From Sorex araneus (Eukaryota; Chordata; Mammalia; Eulipotyphla; Soricidae): a stretch of DNA of 64,000 bases. The DNA lies in assembly GCF_027595985.1 (NCBI RefSeq), contig NC_073306.1, positions 81,517,599-81,581,598 on the forward strand, read 5' to 3'. Of this stretch, positions 42,392-53,654 are shown in pieces; within the stretch, counting starts at the first letter, position 1; the number at the start of each line of letters is the position of its first letter. The notes under the pieces were generated by a model that saw only the letters and a program-made list of their open reading frames with translations, was not told where the DNA came from and made no database searches. Position numbers and translations under genes: made by a program.

Positions 42392-42765
42392 GTAAGAATA
42401 GGGACTTGCACAATCATACAGCAGATAGGGTGCTTACCTTGCACACAGCTTACCTGGGTTCATTCCTTGTTACCTCATATGGCCTCCTGAGCACTGCCAG
42501 AAGTAATTTTTGTTTGTTTGTGTGTTTGTTTTGGGGCCACACCTGGCGATATTGGCTCAGGGCTTTGCACTCAGGAATTACTCTTGGCTGTGCTCCGGAG
42601 TCCATATAGGATGTCAGGGATTGAGCCCAGGTTAGCCGCATGCAACGCAAATGCATTACCTATTGTCAGAAGTAATTCTTGAGTGCAGATCCAGGAGTAA
42701 TCCCTGAGCATTGCTAGGGTGAGGACAGAAAGCAAGTAAGCAAGCAAGCAAACAAGCAAGAAAGA
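42392..42765 (+). repeat. SOR-A SINE split by a second SINE
   Basis: The head and centre are at 42392-42508 and the 3' half at 42667-42730. It ends in an (AAGC)n tail. Confidence 0.88.
42509..42666 (-). repeat. SOR-A SINE nested in the previous one
   Basis: TSD CAGAAGTAATT (42498-42508 and 42667-42677) belongs to the host SINE. It is younger than the host copy. Confidence 0.93.
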
Positions 42766-42767
42766 GA

Positions 42768-43055
42768 GGGACTGGAGTGATAGCACTGCAGGTAGGGTGT
42801 TTTCCTCGCAAGCAACGGACCCATGTTCGATCCCCAGCAACCCATATGGTCCCCCGAGCACCACCAGGAGTAATTCCTCAGCGCAGAGCCAAGAGTAACC
42901 CCTGTGCATTGTCGGGTGTGTCTCGAAAAGAAAAAAAAAAAGAAAGAGAGGGGTGGGTAGGGAGAGAAGGAGAGAAAGAAAGAACAAAAGAATAAAAAAA
43001 GAAAGGAAGGGAGGGAGGAAGGAAGAAATAAAGGAAGAAAATAAAGAAAAGGAAG
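42768..43055 (+). repeat. SOR-A SINE with long purine tail
   Basis: Full copy to about 42920. A GAAA/GGAA-rich purine run of roughly 130 bp replaces the poly(A). Confidence 0.94.
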
Positions 43056-43400
43056 GTGGTAAGAATAATATCTAGGTAGAAATTATAATTACTTCATAGA
43101 AAAAAAGCGCATCCTTAGCTTATTCTCGTTATCTTGGTTATCTTTGAGATCATAGTTGGACTATCTCTCATTTAGAAAAGGCTTCTCTCACTGTCTGGAC
43201 TCGGTGTAATCTCTCATATAGCCTGATAAAGCTTTCATTCACAGTAATGTGTAATTAGTCGCTTATTAGAATCACTAGTTTATTACTGTCTGGACCCTCT
43301 ATCCCTACATATTACATTGCAAATGTCAGAAGGACCTGTAGCTCCAGTTCTAGTACAATGATTGGCAGTAGTGTTTTTGTGAAAGTATTTAAATGTTTCA
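43056..43400. other. Unassigned sequence
   Basis: No element recognised. It includes GTGTAATTAGTCGCTTATTAG-type AT-rich words near 43250. Confidence 0.35.
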
Positions 43401-43570
43401 TGGCAAAGCCTGGCAAGGTACCTGTGGTGTATTCGATATGCCCAAAACAGTAACAATAAAGGGCCTCATTCCCCTGACCCTGAACATGACAGGGATGAAT
43501 GAGATGTTACTGGCGCCCACTCGAGCAAATCAATGAGCAACGGGATGGGACGACAGTGATTCAGTGATAC
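43400..43570 (+). repeat. SOR-B/SOR-C hybrid-looking fragment
   Basis: The body GGTGTATTCGATATGCC is followed by the SOR-C block CATTCCCCTGACCCTGAA, then the shared CTCGAGCAAATCAATGAGC end and an ACAGTGATTCAGTGA tail. Confidence 0.85.
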
Positions 43571-43599
43571 AATGATTCAAATGTTTAGGTTTATAGAAA

Positions 43600-44270
43600 A
43601 CTTAAGCACACTTACCACATATCCACCTTTGTCTCCCCTCACCCTGCCCCGTGATAGTTTCCCTTACTTAGTTGCTTTAGTGTAGAATATATGCTAATAT
43701 GGTGCATTTGTTCCAATGAATGAACCAATCAATATTGAGACATTAACTGAAGTTCACAGCTTATATTACCTTTTACTCTTTGTATTATACTGTTCTAAAC
43801 ATACTCAATGTAAAGACCATCAAAATAATATCGTACAGAATATTTAGCATTTTGAAAGTTCCCGGTGTTCATCTTAATCATTGTTCCCTATCTCCACCAT
43901 AATCTTTGGCAATTGCTGACCTTCTTGCTGTCCCTAGTTTTGTGTTTTCCAGGATGTCATGTTGTTTATGTTCGTTAGAGAGTGGAAAGGCCTCTCAAGT
44001 AATTCTCAAGGGACTCTGCGTCTCTCCCGGTGATTCTTAGGCAACTGGATCTCTGGTTCAATATTAGGGCCCGAGAATGTGGTGGATTCAGTCCTTGGAT
44101 GCCAGGGAAACAGGGCCACCCTGGCTGTGCTTGGGAACCTCCAGGGCTACCCCTGTGATGCAGAGTGGAGGTCATATGGTACCCAGGATAGGCTTCTAAA
44201 ATTGGACAAAATTGTAGTTATTTGATTTAACAACATATATTTATTTCCTTCATGTTTTCATTGTTTCTAA
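43600..44270 (-). mobile_element. Old L1 fragment, antisense
   Basis: GGTGCATTTGTTCCAATGAATG followed by AACCAATCAATATTGAGAC is the antisense 3' end of an old mammalian L1. The right 200 bp (about 44070-44190) may include a decayed SINE. Confidence 0.6.
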
Positions 44271-44281
44271 GAGTATTTATT

Positions 44282-44450
44282 TTTGTTTGGGGGCCACACT
44301 TAGCAGTGGTCAGGGTTAACTCCAGGCTCTGGGCTCAGGTATCACTCCTGGAGGACTTAAGGGACCATTTGGAACCCCAGGGGTCAAATCTAGGTCAGCC
44401 ATGTACAAATACAAATCAAAAACATATTGTGCTATCACTCAGGCCCCTCA
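44282..44450 (-). repeat. SOR-A SINE
   Basis: GGGGGCCACACTTAGCAGTGG to GTGCTATCACTCAGGCCCC. Confidence 0.85.
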
Positions 44451-44815
44451 AAGATCATTTCTTTTTGCCACTTGGTGAATGTATTCTATTGTATGGATGT
44501 ATCTTAATTGTTCATTCACTAATGGAGAATATATTTATTGCTTCTATTTTTGTTACATACAAGTATGCAGCACATGTAAGTATTCATTAGCAAATTTTAG
44601 TATGAGTAGATACTTTAGTATATGATTTTTATTATATAATAGGCTTTATATATAGCTTTGTAAAAAGTTACTAATTCTTTAAATCTCTAAAGTGTCTCTA
44701 CTGCTCTCCAACAATGATAAGAATTTTTATTACTCTACATAGAAGTTTACAAACTTATAAGTATACTGTCTCCTTTTCAGGAAAAAATATCACTTGCCAT
44801 TTCCTGGAAATCTTC
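44451..44815 (-). mobile_element. Old L1 fragment, antisense
   Basis: TATTGTATGGATGTATCTTAA and the flanking sequence resemble antisense L1 3' sequence, continuing the piece left of the SINE. Confidence 0.55.
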
Positions 44816-44819
44816 TTCT

Positions 44820-45005
44820 CTTTTTTTTTTTTTGTTTTGCTTATTTGGGGCCACTTCTGGCAATGCTCAGTTGTTACTCCTGACTCTGCACTTAGAAATT
44901 ACTCCTGACAATGCCGGGAACTATATGGAATGCCAGGGATTGAACTCGGGTTAGACACTTGCAAGGCAAGTGCTCTCCCTGCTTAACTATTGCTCTCAAG
45001 CCCTA
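44820..45005 (-). repeat. SOR-A SINE
   Basis: Poly-T, GGGGCCACTTCTGGCAATGC, then TAACTATTGCTCTCAAGCCC. Confidence 0.88.
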
Positions 45006-45027
45006 AAATCTATCTTTCTCTTCTTTT

Positions 45028-45108
45028 CCTTCCTTCCTTCCTTCCTTCCTTCCTTCCTTCCTTCCTTCCTTCCTTCCTTCCTTCCTTCCTTCCTTCCTTC
45101 CTTCCTTC

Positions 45109-45178
<70 letters not shown>

Positions 45179-45182
45179 CTCT
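45028..45182. repeat. (CCTT)n(CTTT)n microsatellite
   Basis: The same two-phase structure as at 35437, again at the tail end of a minus-strand SINE. Confidence 0.98.
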
Positions 45183-45310
45183 TCCTGTCACACCTGGTGG
45201 TTCTCAGGGCCTACTCATGAATCTGTGCTCAAGGATCATTCCTAGCTGAATTCAGGGAGTAGGCCATGTGGAAGGCAGAGACCCAGCCTTCTGTACCATC
45301 ATTCTGGTCT
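45183..45310 (-). repeat. SOR-A SINE, shortened
   Basis: CTGTCACACCTGGTGGTTCTC to CTGTACCATCATTCTGGTC. The head B box is deleted. Confidence 0.75.
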
Positions 45311-45324
45311 TCAAATCCACCTTC

Positions 45325-46140
45325 TTTAAACAATCAAGCAGAAAGGACTCCCCAAATTGCACACTGGGTTACTACTGCCCACTTGATCTTTCCAAGCACC
45401 CCCCAGAAGGCAGTGTCATCCACTTTTGGAGACATTGTTTACATTTTCACTTTCAAATTTTATCCTGAGAAGAGTTTAGCACAGTTCCTTGTCTTGCAAT
45501 TCCTTAATGGTGGGATGTTGAACATATTTTCACATGACTACTTGTTATCTGTGTATCTTCCTTGGGATAAACAAACAAATGTGTTTTTTAAGTCACTTGC
45601 CCATTTTTATTTTATTTTATTTTTTTTAATTATTATTATTATTTCTTTTTGGGTCATACCCGGCAATGCACAAGGATTACTCCTGGCTCTGCACTCAGGA
45701 ATTACTCCTGGTGGTGCTCAGAGGACCATATAGGATGCTGGGAATCAAACCCGGGTCGGCCATGAATGTTCAAGGCAAACGCCCTACCCGCTGTGCTATC
45801 ACTCCAGCCCCACTTGCCCATTTTTAATAGTGATTTTTTTCTTATTGTTAAGCCTCAGTAGTTGTGATTTTGGATATAAATTCTTCGCCAGAAGCATTTT
45901 TCAATTATTTTCTCCAGTACTTGGTTTTCTTTTATTCTCTTAATGGTGTGGTGTTTTTTTTTGCAAAGTGAAATTAGTTTTCATAATTGCTAGCTTATTA
46001 CTTTTTTAATTGATGGAGAATTTTATTTTTATTTTAGTGTTGCATGTAATACAATTTGTCAAACTCAAATCATATCAACTTATTCCTGTGCTATCTTCTA
46101 GAAGTTTTTATAGTTTGAATATTTTTTTAATATAACATTT
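45325..46140 (-). mobile_element. L1 ORF2/3' fragment, antisense, split by a SINE
   Basis: AATTCCTTAATGGTGGGATG-type and GGATATAAATTCTTCGCCAG blocks match antisense L1 ORF2. The SINE at 45610-45810 interrupts it. No open frame. Confidence 0.7.
45610..45810 (-). repeat. SOR-A SINE inside L1
   Basis: TSD CACTTGCCCATTTTTA/T (45594-45609 and 45811-45826, last base differing). Confidence 0.95.
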
Positions 46141-46144
46141 TTGC

Positions 46145-46305
46145 TTTTTTGGGGGGGCATGCTGGTTAGCTTAGGGATTACTCAGGGCTGCTCAGGGATC
46201 ACCCCTGGTAGGACTCAGGAGACCATGAGGGGTGCTGGGAATTGAACCTGGGTAAGTTGTGTGAAAGGCAAGCTGTACTGTCTCTCCAGCCCTATATTTT
46301 GCGAA
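46145..46305 (-). repeat. SOR-A SINE, shortened
   Basis: GGGGGGCATGCTGGTTAGC to CTGTACTGTCTCTCCAGCCC. Confidence 0.8.
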
Positions 46306-46430
46306 TCTTACATTTATGTTTATACTTTATAGTGTATGTTAAATAAGTTAATGAAGACTAAAGGTAATAGAAATGGAACAGAAAAGCTTGGGTGAGAAGA
46401 AAACTAATGACTCTAGATTTTGAAGTCATC

Positions 46431-47031
46431 TCATTGATCATCGATTTTCTCGAGTGGTCTCAGTAACATCTCCATTTGTCCTAGCCCTGAGATTTTAGAA
46501 GCCTCTCTTTACTCGTCCTTCCCAATGGTGCCACACTGGAGGCTCTTTCAGGGTCAGGGGAATGAGACCCATCATTGTTACTGGTTTTGGCATATGAATA
46601 CGACACAGGGAGCTTGCCAGGCTCTCCCATGTGGGCAGGAAACTCTTGGTAGCTTGCCTTGGTAGCTTGCCAGAGGGAGAACTAGGCTATAAGATGTCGC
46701 TCTTGGGAGCTTGGTTTTATAGTCTCTGGATGTTGGCTGTTGATGGGATTACACGGTGCTGGGGGCAGTTTCTGGGTGTGACCACCTAGCTACTGGAAAA
46801 TCGGGGATCTAGGCGAAAGAGGCCCAGTCCCGATCTGAGCAGGCTTGGAGATCTCAGCCCCGGGTCCTGCACACCTGATTCCTCTGCTTGTTCCTTCATG
46901 CACTAGGCTTGTCTTAACATGTGGAGAGGGGCCTTGAACATGGCTGTGGCTGGGTTCCGGAGGTCTTTGGCTGTAGGGGCTCTGCTCGGGGCGGGGAGAG
47001 AAACTCAACCCACCCCCTCCGAGGGGCCCCT
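46431..47031 (-). repeat. SOR-C element, 601 bp, longest copy
   Basis: A perfect 15-bp TSD, GATTTTGAAGTCATC (46416-46430 and 47032-47046). Read on the minus strand it starts in a G/C-rich block (CCCCTCGGAGGGG), includes GACCCTGAAAGAGCC, and ends at ATCGATGATCAATGA. There is no poly(A). Confidence 0.93.
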
Positions 47032-47149
47032 GATTTTGAAGTCATCAACATAAAATTAATAGTTAAAGTTGCTTTAGAAACTCATCTAGAGAGCTAAGTT
47101 TCCTGTTAAGATATAGTTAGAACAGTCAGCTAGTCAGAAGGGCAGGATT

Positions 47150-47305
47150 CAGGAGTCAAAGAGTTAGCAAAGCGGTTCGGGTGCTTGCCTTCCACGTGGC
47201 TGGCCCGGGTTCAAGTGATCCCTGAACACAGAGCCAGAAGTGAGCCCTGAGCATGGTCGGGTGTGGCCACAAAACAAAAACAAACAAATGAAAAAATAAA
47301 AATAG
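47150..47305 (+). repeat. SOR-A SINE, centre deleted
   Basis: AGTTAGCAAAGCGGTTCGGG head, B box CCCGGGTTCAAG, then a jump to TGATCCCTGAACACAGAGCC. Confidence 0.82.
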
Positions 47306-47514
47306 GATTCACTGTAAACCATGAGTAAATAAGAAAAGATGCTTTGGGATCTGGCTTAACTATTTCAGAAGAGGCAGTCCAGTACCTTGGAGAGCTCCCC
47401 CAAGGCGCCAGAGTTTTGATATCCTTGGAACTTTAAATTGTACCTCACCCTAAATGTGCTTCTGGGTTACATGTTGGGAAATTTATATCTCTGCACTGCA
47501 TGAGTTTAGTTTTT

Positions 47515-47697
47515 TTTGGTTTTTTTTTGTTTTTTTTTTGCTTTTTGGGTCACACCCGGCGATGCACAGGGGTTACTCCTGGCTCATGCACTCAGGAATT
47601 ACTCTTGCTCAGGGGACCATATGGGATGCTGGGAATCGAATCCAGGTCGGCCGCGTGCAAGGCAAATGCCCTACCCGCTGTGCTATTGCTCCAGCCC
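47515..47697 (-). repeat. SOR-A SINE
   Basis: A 16-bp TSD, CATGAGTTTAGTTTTT (47499-47514 and 47698-47713). Confidence 0.97.
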
Positions 47698-47756
47698 CAT
47701 GAGTTTAGTTTTTGAATAAAAATTTACTTATTACCATTTAAAAATAATACTATATG

Positions 47757-47925
47757 AATTTTGGGGTCACAATGACAGTGCTTAGGAGCTACTCCAGACT
47801 CAGTGCTTGGCCGAGGATCGCTACTGGTACTGCTCTGCTCAGGAGACTGTGTGGTGTCAGGGATCTAAGTCAGGCCTCCCTCTTGCAAAGCATGTGATCC
47901 AGGCCTTTGAGTTATTTCACCAACC
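47757..47925 (-). repeat. Degenerate SOR-A SINE
   Basis: TTTGGGGTCACAATGACAGTGC to TTGAGTTATTTCACCAACC. Confidence 0.7.
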
Positions 47926-48164
47926 TCAAGATGTGAACTGGGGAGAGCAGACTCACATTTGTATATATGCATAAACCACACCACACCCACCACCCATTCT
48001 CCAGTGCTATTTCCATGATCAAACTAGCATCTTCCCTTTTCTCTGACCACCTGTCCCTTTGTCTTTTGATAAACACTGATGAGGAAGACTGGGATTGAAT
48101 TTCTGGTCTCACTTATATTTGGCAAGAAGACTACCACCAAGACATATATATTCCTGCTCCTTCC

Positions 48165-48340
48165 ATCATCTATTTTGGGGAACCACACTTGACTATGCTC
48201 AAGATTTATTTATGACTCTGCACTCAGGAATCATTCCTGGCAGTACTTGGGGGACCATATGGGATTGAGGATCGAACCCAGGTCTGCCATGCGAAAGGCA
48301 AGCGCCCTATCCACTGTACTATCATTCTAGCTCTCATCTT
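48165..48340 (-). repeat. SOR-A SINE
   Basis: GGAACCACACTTGACTATGC to CTGTACTATCATTCTAGCTC. Confidence 0.85.
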
Positions 48341-48544
48341 ATTTATTTTTTTCAGATTTCATAGTTATTTTTGTTGTGACTCATAAATTCATTTGCTGTA
48401 ATAATTCATATCCCACATACAAGAAAACCATCTGCTACTTATTTGTCTTTTATTTTTGGTTTATTTTTCTCAGTATAATCGCCTCAAGTTTCATCTATAT
48501 TGTAACAAAGGGCAAGATTTTACCTTTAATTTTAAAAATTGAGG
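48341..48544 (-). mobile_element. L1 3' fragment, antisense
   Basis: TTTCTCAGTATAATCGCCTC and GTTTCATCTATATTGTAAC are antisense L1 landmarks. Confidence 0.65.
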
Positions 48545-48710
48545 GGGCCAGAGAGATAGCTTAAAGGGCTAGAGCACAAGATTTGCACGGGGGGGAACCA
48601 TCAATCTGATCCCTGGTACCACATGGTCCCTGGGCACAGCTGGGAGTAGTTGCCCAACCCCTGCACTGAGAGTGCGCCCCAGTAATACTGAGTATGGCAC
48701 ATCGATTTTT
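48545..48710 (+). repeat. Degenerate SOR-A SINE
   Basis: GGGCCAGAGAGATAGCTTAAAG to GCACTGAGAGTGCGCCC. Confidence 0.7.
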
Positions 48711-48714
48711 CTTT

Positions 48715-49085
48715 TTGAAATGGTCCTCCAAGCAGTGCTCAGGGAACACTTGTAGCACTATTCAGTAACCGGCTTAATGGTTCAATGCCCTGGTCTGGCA
48801 ATGAAATTTTGCTTGGAACCAGTGGTGCTGGGAGTCACTAGCACGGTACTCAATGCTTCTCAGGGGTTATCAGGTTTCTCCTGGTAATACTTGGCTGCAT
48901 GATGTGAAGCACCTTCATGCATCTTCTTGGTTAGATGCTTCTCAGACCTTGAGGTGCTGTGATGAACAAGACTACCAGAAATACACCCGTTGAAGTTCTG
49001 GGGATACATTGTTGGGGATAAAACGCTGGGCCTTGTGCACACCTAGTATGCCTAGCCACACTTTGACCTATCTTTCTGGCCCTTG
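48715..49085 (-). repeat. Old SINE-like mosaic
   Basis: Reversed SOR-A pieces (CAGTGCTCAGGGAACACTTG, GGGGATAAAACGCTGGGCC) are separated by unrelated sequence. Confidence 0.45.
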
Positions 49086-49089
49086 TTCT

Positions 49090-50240
49090 TGTCTGTTTTT
49101 AGACAAGTTATAGTCTACTGATTGTATGTGCCATAATTTCTTTATACAGTCACCCATGGATGGTTGTTTCCAAGCCTCGACTATTGTGACTAACGTTCTT
49201 GTGGATATAGAGATCCATATATCTTTTCAATTAGTTTTTTCATGTTATTTAAGTAAATATCTAGCAATTGTGTCATATATTTCTATTTTTAAAGAATCTA
49301 CTTACGTTCCTCCATATAGACTGCACTAGTTTACAAAACACAGTGTACAAGAATTTCTTTTTTTCCTGCACCCCCATCAATGCATCGCCAATCTTTTAAA
49401 ATATAAACTATTATCACAGGTGAGCCCACAGGTGATATAGCATATAATGATTTTTATTTGTGCTACACTAATAATGGGCTGAAATGATAGCAGAGTGGGT
49501 AGGGTATTCACCTTGCACGAGGCCGACCCAGGTTTGATTCCTCCACCCCTCTCGGAGAGCCTGGCAAGCTACCGAGAGTATCTTGCCCGCATGGCAGAGC
49601 CTGGCAAGCTCCCCGTGGTGTACTCGATATGCCAAAAACAGTGACAACAAGTCTCACAATGGAGACATTACTGGTGCCCACTCGAGCAAATCGATGAGCA
49701 ACAGGATGACAGTGATATCCTAATAATAAATAAATCTGAGCATTTTTATGAGCCTGGTCATCATCTATATGTCTTCTTTGGAGAAGCGTTCACTCAAATA
49801 TTTAACCTATTAAATTTTTTTCGGCATTTTTTTAAAAGAATCTGGATATTAATCCTTTGTTTAATAGATGCCATGCAAACATCTTTCCCCAGTTGCTCTT
49901 GTATTTTGGGGGTGGTTTCTATCACTGTGTTAAATTTTTTAGTGGCCATAGGCCCATTTGCTTTTGCTTTTGTTTCCACTGCTATTGGAGTTCAGTCTCT
50001 GAAGACGTCTCTGTGATTGATGTCCAACTACTGCCAAATTTTGTAGTTCCAGCTTTTAGGAGTTCTCTTTTCTTTTTCTCTCTGTTTACTTCCATTATCC
50101 ACTTAGACTGCTATAGTGATTTCTTTATTTGAAATAGTTCTCCTCTTGAGTTCAATTCCCATATCACTACCAAAATATATTTCTAGAGGATGAATTTATT
50201 TTAAAGCCTCTCATAGGTTAGTTAGTTAAAAAATGATTTC
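49090..50240 (-). mobile_element. L1 ORF2 fragment, antisense, split by a SOR-B SINE
   Basis: ACAGTCACCCATGGATGGTTG, CTATTGTGACTAACGTTC and, after the SINE, GAATCTGGATATTAATCC read as antisense L1. The piece around 49794-49979 still has a 61-codon minus-strand frame resembling ORF2. Confidence 0.7.
49476..49719 (+). repeat. SOR-B SINE, near-complete
   Basis: Head, body and a short GACAGTGATAT tail, no poly(A). CTAATAAT flanks it (49468-49475 and 49720-49727). It is a good reference for the normal SOR-B body. Confidence 0.94.
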
Positions 50241-50477
50241 CAGAATCAAACAAAAGTGAATTTAAATACAGCACCAAACTGTTGTGTGACACTGACAATT
50301 TGCTTTTCCCCCCTTCTCTTTTATAGTGCCAGGTTTTAGAGCCAGGACCTCATACATGCAAAGAATAAACTATCATTGAGCTGCATCTTCAGCAAATAAT
50401 TTCTTCACAGACTGTTGGCAACACAAAGGCAACGTGTTTCTGCCTTTCCAAAGGAAGTCTTGTTAGGTTACATTCTT

Positions 50478-51907
50478 TTTTTAAAATTTATTTATTAGTG
50501 AGTCACAGTGAGGGTACAGTTACAGATTTATACATTTTCGTGCTCATGTTTCCCTCATACAAAGTTCGAAAACCCATCCCTTCACCAGTGCCCATTCTCC
50601 ATCACAAATAAACCCAACATCCCTCCCACCGCCCCAATCCCATCTCCCCCCACCCCTTCCCCTGCCACTGTGGCAGGGTATTCCCTTTTGTTCTTTTTCT
50701 CAAATTAGGTGTTGTGGTTTGCAATAAAGGTGTTGAGTGGCCATTGTGTTCAGTCTCTAGTCTACATTCAGCACGCTTCACCCTTCCCTCGCGTGGCCTC
50801 CAACCACATTTTGCTTGGTGTTCCCTTCTCTATCTGAGCTGCCCTTTTCCCAGAATGTGAGGCCAGCTTCCAAGCCATGGAGTCAACATCCTGGTACTTA
50901 TTTCTACTATTCTTGGGTGTTAGTCTCCTACTCTGTTATTCTATATTCCACAGATGAGTGCAATCTTTCTATGTCTGTCTCTCTCTTTCTGACTCATTTC
51001 ACTTAGCATGATACTTTCCATGCCGATCCACTTATATGCAAAGTTCATGACCTCATTTTTTTCTAACAGCTGCATAGTATTCCATTGTATAGATGTACCA
51101 AAGTTTTTTTAACCAGTCATCTGTTCTAGGGCACTCGGGTTTTTTTCCAGATTCTGGCTATTGTAAATAACACTGCGATGAACATATGAGTGCAGATGTC
51201 ATTTTGACTATACTTTTTTGCTTCTCTGGGATATATTCCCAGCAGTGGTATTGCTGGGTCAAGTGGGAGCTCAATTTCTAATTTTTTGAGGATCGTCCAT
51301 ATTGTTTTCCAAAAGGGCTGAACCAGTCGGCATTCCCACCAGCAGTGTAGAAGGGTCCCTTTCTCCCCACATCCTCTCCAACAGCGGTTGTTTTTGTTCT
51401 TTTGGATGTGTGCTAGTCTCTGTGGTGTGAGGTGGTATCTCATGGTTGTTTTGATCTGCATCTCCCTGATGATTAGTGATGTGGAGCACTTTTTCATGTG
51501 CCTTTTGGCCATTCGTATCTCTTCCTTGGGAAAGTTTCTGTTCATTTCTTCGCCCCGTTTTCTGATGGGGTTGGATGTTTTCTTCTTGTAGAGTTCAACC
51601 AGTGCTTTATATACCATGATATCAACCTCTTATCTGATGGGTATTGTGTAAATATCCTTTCCCATTCTGTAGATAGTCTTTGTATTCTGGTCACTGTATC
51701 TTTTGCGGTGCAGAAGCTTTTTAGTTTAATGTAGTCCCATTTGTTGATCTCTGTTTCCACTTGGTTGGCCAGTTGCATGTCATCTTTGAAGATACCTTTA
51801 TCTTCAATATCGTGGAGGGTTTTGCCGACCTTGTCTTCAATGTACCTTATGGTCTGTGGTCTGATGTTAAGGTCTTTAATCCATTTTGATCTGACTTTTG
51901 TGCATGG
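50478..51907 (-). mobile_element. 5'-truncated L1 with long target duplication
   Basis: An 18-bp TSD, TTGTTAGGTTACATTCTT (50460-50477 and 51908-51925), fixes both ends. The minus strand carries the end of ORF2 and the full 3'-UTR, ending in ACTCACTAATAAATAAA and a short A tail. This is the best-preserved L1 in the window. Confidence 0.96.
51126..51850 (-). pseudogene. L1 ORF2 C-terminal region
   Basis: ORF2p is the L1 endonuclease/reverse transcriptase. Here only its C-terminal part remains. Around 51550-51780 the minus strand reads KWDYIKLKSFCTAKDTVTR and TEWERIF. After a one-base shift near 51570 the frame 51617-51126 carries [19 protein letters not shown], the cysteine-rich [19 protein letters not shown] and [11 protein letters not shown], and ends near ARIWKKTR. 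These match the conserved mammalian L1 ORF2 C-terminal domain. Endonuclease and polymerase domains are missing because of 5' truncation. Confidence 0.93.
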
Positions 51908-51959
51908 TTGTTAGGTTACATTCTTAACCCCTATAACTGATAAAAGACTTGACTGACAC

Positions 51960-52126
51960 AATTTGTTACAAGAGACTTCTCTTACCCAGGGGTTACTCCT
52001 GGCTCTGCACTCAGGAATTACTCCTGATGGTGCTAAGGGGACCATATGGGATGCCGGGGATTGAACCCAGATCGGCCGTGTGCAAGGAAAATGCCCCACC
52101 CTCTGTGCTATCACTTCAGCCCCTGA
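51960..52126 (-). repeat. SOR-A SINE, tail end lost
   Basis: Starts inside the body at CAGGGGTTACTCCTGGC and runs to CACTTCAGCCCC. Confidence 0.9.
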
Positions 52127-52339
52127 ATATTTTTTAAAGTCTGAATATCTATTTTTAAAACTATGTATAAAAATAATAAATTTTAATCTCTGTGAGACCG
52201 CTAAAAAAATAAAACCATCTATGAAAGGTTAATTTGAAGCCAGATGTATTTCTGTAGACAGGAATAATAAGAAGAGCAACACCCCTCACCTTAAGTAGCT
52301 TTAACTTGAATTAGAGGAGTCAGAAATGTAATTGTGGCC

Positions 52340-52515
52340 AGGCTGGAGATATAGCACAGTGGGTAGAATGCTTGCCTTGCACATGGCTGACCCAGGTTTG
52401 ATCCCTAGGACCCTATGTGGTCCACCGAGCACCAGCAAGTGTAATTCCTCAGTTCGGAGTCAGGAGTAACCCCTAAGCATTGTTGGTGTGGCCTAAAAAA
52501 CAAAAATAAATAAGA
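52340..52515 (+). repeat. SOR-A SINE
   Basis: GGCTGGAGATATAGCACAGTG to GTGTGGCCTAAAAAAC. Confidence 0.9.
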
Positions 52516-52569
52516 AGAAATATAATTGGTGCAAAAGAGAAATAAAGTGCTTTTCACACATCTTATATA

Positions 52570-52742
52570 ATTAGTTTTTGTTTTGGGACCACATACATAA
52601 GTACCGAGGGCCTACTTCTGGCTCTGGCTGGTTGGGGAGAGTCATTTCCAGTACTACTTGGGGAACAATGAGATGTGGGAATTGAGTGTGAATCTCCTGC
52701 ATGCAAAGCATACTCTCAGTCCATTAGACTATCTTTCTGGCT
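52570..52742 (-). repeat. Degenerate SOR-A SINE
   Basis: TTTTGGGACCACATACATAAG to AGACTATCTTTCTGGC. Confidence 0.75.
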
Positions 52743-52789
52743 TGATATGAAAAAACTTTAAAGTTTATATCCACATCTTCCCTATTAAG

Positions 52790-52928
52790 TGAATCTACAT
52801 ACAAACTCAGGCTACAATAGATTAGGAAATTTGCCCAAGATCACTCAGCTAATGAAACAACAGAGGCTGGCCCTCAGCTGAGGTCTTCTCTCCTCTTGCT
52901 TTGGTTACTCTGCCTCTCATCTCTTATG
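52790..52928 (+). repeat. MIR 3' half
   Basis: GGAAATTTGCCCAAGATCAC and TCAGCTAATGAAACAACAGAGG match the MIR core and 3' part. Confidence 0.8.
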
Positions 52929-53007
52929 CTGTACTTGTGTTACTTGCCCTTATCTTCAGATGCTGAGTGGACAATTAACAGTATGAAGCTTATACAAAGC
53001 TTTGTCT

Positions 53008-53167
53008 GTTTTTTTTTCTTTTTGATGCACAGGGGTTACTCCTCGATTATGCACTCAGGAATTACTCCGGGCGGTGCTCAGGGGACCATATGGGATGCTG
53101 GGAATCGAACCCTGGTCAGCTGTGTGCAAGGCAAATGCCCTACCTGTTGTACTATCACTCCAACCCC
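53008..53167 (-). repeat. SOR-A SINE
   Basis: TSD ACAAAGCTTTGTCT (52994-53007 and 53168-53181). Confidence 0.96.
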
Positions 53168-53181
53168 ACAAAGCTTTGTCT

Positions 53182-53640
53182 TAACCACTGCGTAATTTCT
53201 CTCCCTCTCTCCCTTACTCCACCCCTTCCCAATTCTAGCAATTTAGTTTTAAAAGCTTGTGCCATAGCTGGGTATGTAAAGATGGGAATTGCTACTTAAC
53301 TCTTGTGACATAATTGAGTGATTTGTTTTGACTGCACATACACTTCAATCACTCATTTTCAATTTTTGCCTATGAACTCGCACTAATCTCACTTGATGGC
53401 AACATGAGCAATTCTCAGTTGGTTGTAGGGGGAGATAATATGAAAAGATTGAAAAAGATACATGTGCTACAAAACAAAAGTTCTATACAAGCTGAGCATC
53501 CTTCAGGAGATTTTAGAGCATGGGACTTAGAAACAGGATAGAAATTTTTTTATGATGTTTTGTTCCCATGCATTACTTTTCTATAGGTTTAACGTTCTGC
53601 AGTGGTTAGCACTGTAGAATTGTCACCCTGTTGTTCATCA
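53182..53640. other. Unassigned sequence
   Basis: Nothing recognised. A short SOR-B end (GTTGTTCATCAATCTGC) lies at its right edge near 53605-53650. Confidence 0.4.
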
Positions 53641-53654
53641 ATCTGCATTGAGTA

